A stretch of DNA of 64,000 bases, from assembly GCA_020466095.1 (NCBI GenBank), contig CM035806.1, forward strand, positions 6,643,622-6,707,621. The letters run 5' to 3'. A model generated the notes under the pieces. The model searched no databases, was not told where the DNA came from, and was given only the letters and a program-made list of their open reading frames with translations. The DNA comes from Chlorops oryzae (lineage: Eukaryota > Arthropoda > Insecta > Diptera > Chloropidae). Position numbers and translations under genes: made by a program. Below, in pieces: positions 56,942 to 64,000 of the stretch; position 1 is the first letter of the stretch; the number at the start of each line of letters is the position of its first letter.

Positions 56942-59329
56942 AGTTTTAAAGTACTGAAGAAGTGGAAGTGGCTTGTGTCAAGTCACAAAAGGTTGACCAA
57001 ATGACTTTGTTAACTTGGTGCAACAGAAATCGGGAGCCCCACCTTTACCTGATTGCTGTTAGCCCCCGTTGTGGGAGTCTCGGTCTGGGTCTGTGTTGCT
57101 GATAGTTAAGGTGAACTACCACCGAATAGCGAACAATGGATTATGATTGTGTTTATACCGCTGCATGGGATAAAATTAGTACGTGGTGTGCACATGCAGT
57201 GTAAACCCTCAAAGTCAAGGGATGCCTTAATTTGCCCGTACTGACTTAAAACATCTACCATAATATCAGAACAAGCTAATCCCAAGATCCTTCGTACAGT
57301 CTCAGAAGAAAAGAGAATGGGTAAAAAAACAATATCTAAAAATTTTCAGATTAAGTTATCGTTGCCTCTCTTCCCCTCTCTCGCTTCATCACGAAAATTT
57401 TAATTGCCCATCGATACTTAATGTGCCCTTGAAAAATTTCATAAAATTTGATCATGCCTAGTTTCTAATCTGCTATTTCATTTTTTTGATCAAATTAAAA
57501 TTTTCAATTGGACCTAATTCCTTATGCAGATACTAAAACATGAACATGTTAATGTTATATTTTTTTAATAAATGAAATCAATAGAAAAAAATTTATTCAT
57601 GTTTGTATTTTTTCTAATTCTACTTTGCCTAATTCATTTTCTTGTAATTATAATATTTATTTTCAATTTACTTTTTTTTTTCGTCGCAGACGAACTGACG
57701 ACTTGTATTCGTTCTAATACTTCATCGTATACGTTACCAGGCTTAATAAAATTTTTTGTAATAAACTCTAATAGTTTTTTTTATTTTTCATTTTAAGAAT
57801 TTTTTTAATAGAAACACTTGCATAAAAAATATTTTTTTCCAAAGTTCAATTAAAATTTTTTTCATAAATATTTCAAAAATCATTTTTTTTAATAATTTAT
57901 GGGTTTAAGAAACTTATTCAAAAAAATATGTAGTGTTTATGCAAAGATTTATTCATAGTGTAATGTAAAAATGAATTTACACAGTATGTTGAATTTGAAA
58001 AAAAAAAAATAACAAGTTGATAATCAGAAAAAGATTTATTTTTCAACAAGCCATGCTAACGACTAGCAAAGTATAAAGCTTAAAGAATTGGCAAGTCACA
58101 AAAGTTCCATTGCTTGTTATTCTGAATTGAAATGACCACCTCGATTGTATTATGAAGCTGAATTCATTGTTGTAAACGAGCATCGACAATGATTTTTGTG
58201 TATACAGCATGAATCATTATCTGGGACATGCATGTTCTCAGATGGATGCCAAGCATGAATTAATAACATCTATTCGGCATATCGTCTTTAATCTGAAAGA
58301 ATGGTAAAAAGCATATAGAAATTCATAATATTGTCCCTCATGCATTCAAAAATTTTTAAAGATCATGATATATAATTTTGTTGAAATAATATTACTCATA
58401 CGTCGTGCAGTACAACTGAGAACTATTTTCTTCTGAAGACCATCGTTATTACTTACTGGCATGAAAAATAGTTAACATCCTATTCTCGGGCCAAGTTTAA
58501 GCCTTTTTAGGGGAAGTTCAGGAAGCCACAGCGCGACACGAAAATTTCATATATGTACATATGGTAGACTCCCAGAAAAGTCAATAGATTTTCCTCAGAA
58601 TTTTGAAAATGTTCCAAATCTAACAAATGGAAGGCCTTATTTTCGAAGTTATTCTCTCCTTTTGAACCCAGAAAGTCATAAAATTTAGATACAAGCTCAT
58701 ACATATTTATAAAGGCAGCAAAAATTGAGAAACTCATTTGGCAGCTTTTCATTCAGATGTTGGTTGCTTAAAATTACATTGCGGTATCGCTGCTGAAACT
58801 AAAGAGGTCGAAATTTTTCGTATCCTCGACGGATACAATGAGCAAAATTTTGCCTAAAGATATGGAATTTTCTTTCGTTTGTGCATGTGTGTGTATTGTT
58901 GAATGTTATCGAAAATCTTGCAAAGCTCAAAAAAGTTATTTAAAAATTAATGAGAGCAAAATTTCGACTAACTTTTCTCAACTATTCACTTTTGTAAGAC
59001 TTAACGTTTCCCGGAGTTTAATGTATTAGATCAATTTTAAATAGGTACAATTTGTAATGACTAATTGACAGAAGGGACAATATCGTCGAAATGTACGTCA
59101 GCAAATAGTCGCTTATGGATGATTTTCTCAAGCATCGCTTGAAAATACATTTTCACATTAATAAATTGATTATTGTTCTTCTTCTAGAATAAAAAACTTT
59201 CGTTGCAGAAAAGTGTCACAGAAAAAGGGACCAAAAATTCAACAAAAAATAGGAATCATTTAATTCGCTATCAAAGAAAGAGAAGTTTAGCTCATATACT
59301 TTCATAGTGACAATTATTTTGAATATATA

Positions 59330-59875
59330 TTCACGATTGGCACAGGACACAGTGACATTCCTGGTAACTGCGTAAGAGACGAACTTGCAAAACGTGGTAC
59401 GGCTCCATCTCATGTAGAGCCTGCTTACATGCCTTTTGCTACTTGCCGCCTTAAAATTGACCAATGGGCAAACAAATCCTTCCAGCATAGGTGGGAGAAT
59501 ATGATTACTTGTAATAGGCCTCTTGTAAGTCAGAGAAGAACAGAGGAGCGCCTAAAGCTGCCTAAATGTCGCCTCTCAGTGCTAGTTGAAGTACTGACTG
59601 GACACTGTTCGATTGGCCCCCACGCGAGAAGATTGGGAGCGAGAGCCTTCGATTATTGTAGAAGTTGCCAGGATGACGAGGAGGAAGAAACTCCTCAAAC
59701 ACCTGCTCTTACATTGTCCGGCCCTTGCGAGGAAAAGGCAAATATTTTTAGGGGGTTATTTTCTAAAATTTGCTCTATCCTCCCATTGAGTATATCTAGC
59801 TTCATCGAAAGCGCTAAATGGTTTAAATAATAGATGTCCGTAAATACGTATATAAAATAAATCTCTGAGCATAGC
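59330..59875 (+). mobile_element. Decayed non-LTR retrotransposon, RNase H and C-terminal end
   Basis: The frame opens within GHSDIPGNCVRDELAKRGT, the conserved C-terminal part of the RNase H domain of Jockey/LOA-type LINEs (GNxxADELA..G). It continues through RLSVLVEVLTGHC and CRSCQDDEEEE to a terminal IESAKWFK followed by a stop at 59829-59831. One extra base near 59692 shifts the frame and a compensating change by about 59750 restores it, so the copy is inactive. Reverse transcriptase and ORF1 are absent: this is a 5'-truncated copy, as is usual for LINEs. Its strand is opposite to the relic at 52.9 kb. Confidence 0.75.
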
Positions 59876-61570
59876 GCTATTTACATCGAATCCGTTGTGA
59901 TGGATTTTTGCCAGAAACCCTTGATGAGAATACTAAAACATTTGTATATACGACTCGAGACTCGAGTTTCTTTTCGCCTGGCGACTCTCTTTGTGATTAA
60001 AAAAAAACTTTTAAATAACTTCCGATTATTGAGTCACGTAGAAACGGAAAAAGAACAAAAATTTCGTCGGTCGAAAACTGGTCGGAAAAGAATTTTCACA
60101 ATTGATGGAAACCACCATTCCTTGAACATATGAAAATAGTTTTTCCCCAAACGTATGTATGTCACAATTCTGAGTATTCGTTGTGCAATATTGCACATCG
60201 CTTTTAATGCAAATTCCAAATTCGAAGGCAAATGTTTGCTCCTTTGGCCTATGCTGGCAGCAGTACAAGCAGCATCCATGGACATCTGGACGCTTCTCAT
60301 AATAAAATGGCGATGAGAAAACAAATATGGTGGAAAAGCATATAAGAATATCAACAACGATTCGCACGCTAAAGCCGGTCGAATGCGACTCTTCAATAGA
60401 GATAGAATACTCATCGCATGGTATGCAGGACTCGTCTCACAATAACCTTTCGACCACAAAAGGGCGGCTTTGTCGGGTGTGACTTCACACTTCTAATTGC
60501 TCAGACATAGTCTAAAATATACATATATAGATATGTATATCTTATATCCATATGAACTCGTCTATATGTTCCAAGATCAACACGAAGGTAATAATGGCCG
60601 TTCGGGTAATGGGACTTTGGTTGAAAAAAATGGCTGCAGAAAGAATCACAGACCGCAAAATCCACATGCATATATGAATTCATGCAAAAGGCGCTACTCC
60701 CGACGCTGGATGGATGCGAGCAACAGCACATCAAAACGTGTGTGTGTGTGTGTGTGTTGTGTGTGCACATGCGTGCATGGCTAGTGGGTCATATTGTACC
60801 ACGTGACGACAAGGCTAGCGAAATGAAATGACAGAGTGCCGTGAATGTAAACAGACCCACCAACAGCTGCTGTGCTGTGGATTTCAAAGCGCCTCCAACA
60901 TTGGTACGTGCTGCAGGATTAAAGTAAGCATTTACACTAGTCATCGCAGACGCAGAATATCATCATGTGACTTACTTACGGGCGTACTTTAATGCCGTAA
61001 AAGGATGTAAATTCACGTAATAAAAAATCCAAAAGAACGAAACCCATACACACATGCGAGGAGGCGTCCAGCTTGTTCGCCACCGCAACAGCGTGTGCCG
61101 CTGTGTATGCTTTATGTCCTGGACTGCGACAATTTCCGGAACAATGCATGGCTGCCTAAGACTTTAAAAGGATTGTAGGTGACGCAGTATCCACTAGCGA
61201 ACATTTTTTTTTTTTTAATTTGAATTTTTTTCCCATTTTTTCTCTCCTTTTTTTTCTTTGTCTTCTCGTTCTTCTTGTTTTGGTAAACCATGTGTCGACG
61301 TGATGTGAACGGAGCGCGTGATAAAGAAAAGAACTTTTTTCTTCCGCGTTGTCCATCAACGCTCCCACGTTCTGAAATAGCATTTTAAGCTATGTTAAGA
61401 GCGTAAGTTGATAATCAGCCAGACAAGGTAATAGTCCTTCATCCAAAGGCGTCACTTGAATGGAGCATATTTAGCGAAAAATATTCCCCAGCGCTCTTTG
61501 CTTTATGAGCTTAAGAGATTTTTTCAAAAAAAAAAATTTTTTTTTTTTAATAAATAAATAACAAAAAAAC

Positions 61571-61581
61571 AGAGAGAGAAG

Positions 61582-61619
<38 letters not shown>
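61571..61619. repeat. (GA)n microsatellite
   Basis: An almost pure GA run with a few interruptions (GAAGG, GCGAG). Confidence 0.95.
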
Positions 61620-63894
61620 AAACAAAGCCAGGGACAAGAAACAAGGGAAACCTTTGAAGGACTCAACATACAAAGGATATTTGTTTGTTTTCTAACAAAA
61701 GAATCGTATGACAATATTGCGATCAAGTAAAGGGATTATCAAAACCGGAACAACAAAAGTCATTTATCAAGCGATAGCTCATTTTCCGTCTCGAAACACG
61801 AACTTTTCGAACATCTTTATAAAAAAAAAATAAATATATATGTATACATTACGAGAGAAAAAAAAAACGCCTTAGAGAGGGATAGAATTTGGATTTCACA
61901 TTAAGGTGACATAAACGCTTAGGGAATCACGTTGTAGGTTGTAGTTGAGGACTCACGACTCCGTGTTGTTTTTACGTTTGTAGTAAAATGTAAATATGTA
62001 TGTATGTATGTAAGTAAAGAAAACGCCGTCACTAGAGACTCCATTAAGCCATATCCTTATGTCAATATGCCTGCCTGTCTTACTGTCTATTAATTATATT
62101 CTAAAGAATTCGGTAAAGGCGCAGGTAGAGCTGGAATTTATTTAAATTTCTGTTCCCAGAAAATACATGGATTTCATGGAAGACTTCGGATAAGACCCTT
62201 CGTATGGCTTTTTTTTTTTTTTTTTTTTTTTTTTAGTTTTATTCCTTTGACTAAGCTGACATGAGTCTGAATTGTCGAGGCGATCCATAGCAAACATGTC
62301 TTATCCATTTTTAATGAAATATCCTGTTTCAGTTCAGTTGGTACATCTCCTTGAGCCACCATCATTCGAGGGAGCTTACAAAAAAGACATCACATGATGT
62401 CAAGAGACAACCATCATTATTCCATTCAAAAGAATCAAAAGTATCTCCTTAGGAAGCTCCTTTTCAAAGTACTACTCAACCATATATCCCTAGATTCGCT
62501 TACGAACGAAATATATATTTACTCCGAAGCATCTTTTCAATGAGAAATTTTTGACTTGAGCATTAAATTTCATTCTGATGTCTCTCGGAGCAATTCGGAG
62601 CAATATATACTCCAGAAGGATATCAAATTTTAATTTATTTCCATCTAGGAATCCATCATCGACATGAACTTAATGACACTCGCGTTCATATGGCTTCCGC
62701 AATGGCATACCTATCTATACACATTGGTTCTTGACCTGACGTGGGGCATTTCTTTTGGAAAATAATTTTCAATATCCTGAGAGCTTAGAATTTCATAAAG
62801 TCGAAGAGGCCAATAATCAGGGCGTATTTTGTTCACTTGAATCGCTCTCTTCATTGATGGAATATCGAATGTCGCATTTTATGTACATATTTCGCTCGAT
62901 TATAGGAAGGGACTTATTTTCTGTACGTTTGAATATTAACGTAGAGATAAAAGATTTTCCTTTTTTTTTACCTTATGGGCGTCATAATCACTGACTTAAA
63001 GATTTGAACTTCAACCTTGGAGTTGACTTTCAAATCTAGAAATTATATAAATTGGTTTAACTTGAAGAAAGCAAGCTGAAGTGAACTCTTTTGAACCTCG
63101 GAGAAAGGAACTCATTCAAGCATATTGCGTAACAAGCTTATACTTTTGTTTATCCTGAGACGAACGCAACGAAGCGAAACGAAACGAAACAAAACAAAAC
63201 AAAACGAATCGAACAGTTTGACTTTGTGCAATGGCTTTATATCCTTGCTCTGGCCCATTTTGTTGGTCTTCGTTGAGAAGGAACTGAAAGACAGATAAAT
63301 ATTATGTTACCAGTGATGGCGTTTTCATCAGCATCATCATCAGGTTTATGTTTTTGCCTTTGCCTTTGCTTTACGATTGTGTCAAGGTGGTTCCTATGAA
63401 TATTTCACAAATAAATACATATAATAGGATTGAATTGGTTGAAGAGTGTGTGATTACATCTCCGCCACCTTTCTCCGGAGTGAGAGTGAATTGTCATTGC
63501 AAACACGAGCTTTCAAATTAATGAGATTGAACGCTCTGCTTTCCTTTTGAATTATGCTGGTCATCATGAACTCTTGAAATCGGATATGGTTTTCCTTTTT
63601 CGCTTATTGATGAGATTAAAATTGATCTGCTTAAAAAGCATTTTGATTCACATTGAATTTCAATGGAACAATGTAATAAATTATGACACCTACGCGGCGC
63701 CGTTCATCAAGAATAGAAATGTGTTGGAAATAAATTACATTTCAGAACGGGGTTCGTCAGTCGAAAAAAGCACATTTACAAATTATGCAATAAAGGTGAA
63801 TCGAAATTCGGAGCTAGGCTAAACTCACTATCATTTGTGTAGATAGAATGGGGGATGTATGGAAGGGTCTTTCCATCTGTAGATGTTAAAGATC

Positions 63895-63960
63895 ATGAAC
63901 ACTCTGCAGGAAGCCTGTCGCCATATGGCCCCATGTCTATACTGACGTCAATATAGAGAA
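63895..63960 (+). mobile_element. End of an ATACCCTGCAGGAA-family element, copy 2
   Basis: ACTCTGCAGGAAGCCTGTCG followed by CATGGCCC-type and ATGTCTAYA.TGA sequence matches the inverted right end of the 38543-39147 element. The rest lies beyond or near the window edge. Confidence 0.55.
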
Positions 63961-64000
63961 GAAAACTACTTAGTTCCAACGTCAACAGTATTTATAGGCG

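Larger units (their letters stand above)
50389..64000 (+). other. Downstream intronic DNA after exon 3
   Basis: The region begins with the GTGAGT donor of exon 3 and shows no matching continuation exon. It carries two decayed non-LTR retrotransposon ends, several MITEs and a direct duplication, all listed separately. The intervals 50389-51287, 56942-59330, 59880-61560 and 61620-63895 hold only AT-rich sequence, homopolymer runs and simple repeats, as far as I can see. Confidence 0.55.

Noticed and set aside
57572..57796. Hydrophobic 74-codon frame resembling a membrane segment
   Set aside because: Poly-T rich DNA gives Phe/Leu runs automatically. A possible acceptor at about 57690 gives an immediate stop in the phase needed after exon 3.

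Overview
The window looks like euchromatic, intron-rich DNA from a higher (cyclorrhaphan) fly. It is AT-rich, full of poly-A/T runs, dinucleotide repeats and TATGTACATA-type tracts, and carries many short inverted-repeat transposons and tRNA-derived SINEs. It has no operons, no dense reading frames and no prokaryotic signals. A tephritid-like fly is my best guess from the texture; no species marker is visible.

Only one protein-coding gene can be supported, on the + strand, as three consecutive internal exons: about 32875-33023, 40754-40868 and 50195-50388. Introns of 7.7 kb and 9.3 kb lie between them. All junctions are GT-AG, the phases match (0 into 0, then 1 into 1), and the joined frame gives a Ser/Tyr/Pro-rich, low-hydrophobicity chain with a PSPAPPP stretch. 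This reads like the cytoplasmic tail of a cell-surface adhesion or guidance receptor. I cannot settle the family and give no symbol. Earlier and later exons must lie outside the window, so 1-32874 and 50389-64000 are probably intron.

Almost everything else is repeat landscape. 0-10 kb holds a foldback element, an AT-rich tandem array, a 60-bp minisatellite with higher-order structure, a SINE with target-site duplication, and a GACA-expanded repeat. 12-14 kb holds a piggyBac-type (TTAA) insertion whose pre-integration sequence survives in a paralogous repeat at 41.7 kb, with a second TIR element and tRNA-like sequences nested inside it. 16-22 kb holds TIR elements, a minisatellite and the first of three copies of a 745-bp TTAA-flanked element. 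25-27 kb is a nested stack of related TTAAGGGG elements. 33-34 kb, just after the first exon, is a cluster of miniature elements. 38-49 kb has several more. 50-64 kb has two decayed non-LTR retrotransposon 3' ends on opposite strands, further MITEs, and a 550-bp direct duplication flanking 240 bp.

The most notable patterns are the many different TTAA-bounded short elements, two insertions datable by internal empty-site comparison, and the repeated occurrence of tRNA-like A/B-box modules inside otherwise DNA-transposon-like TIR elements.
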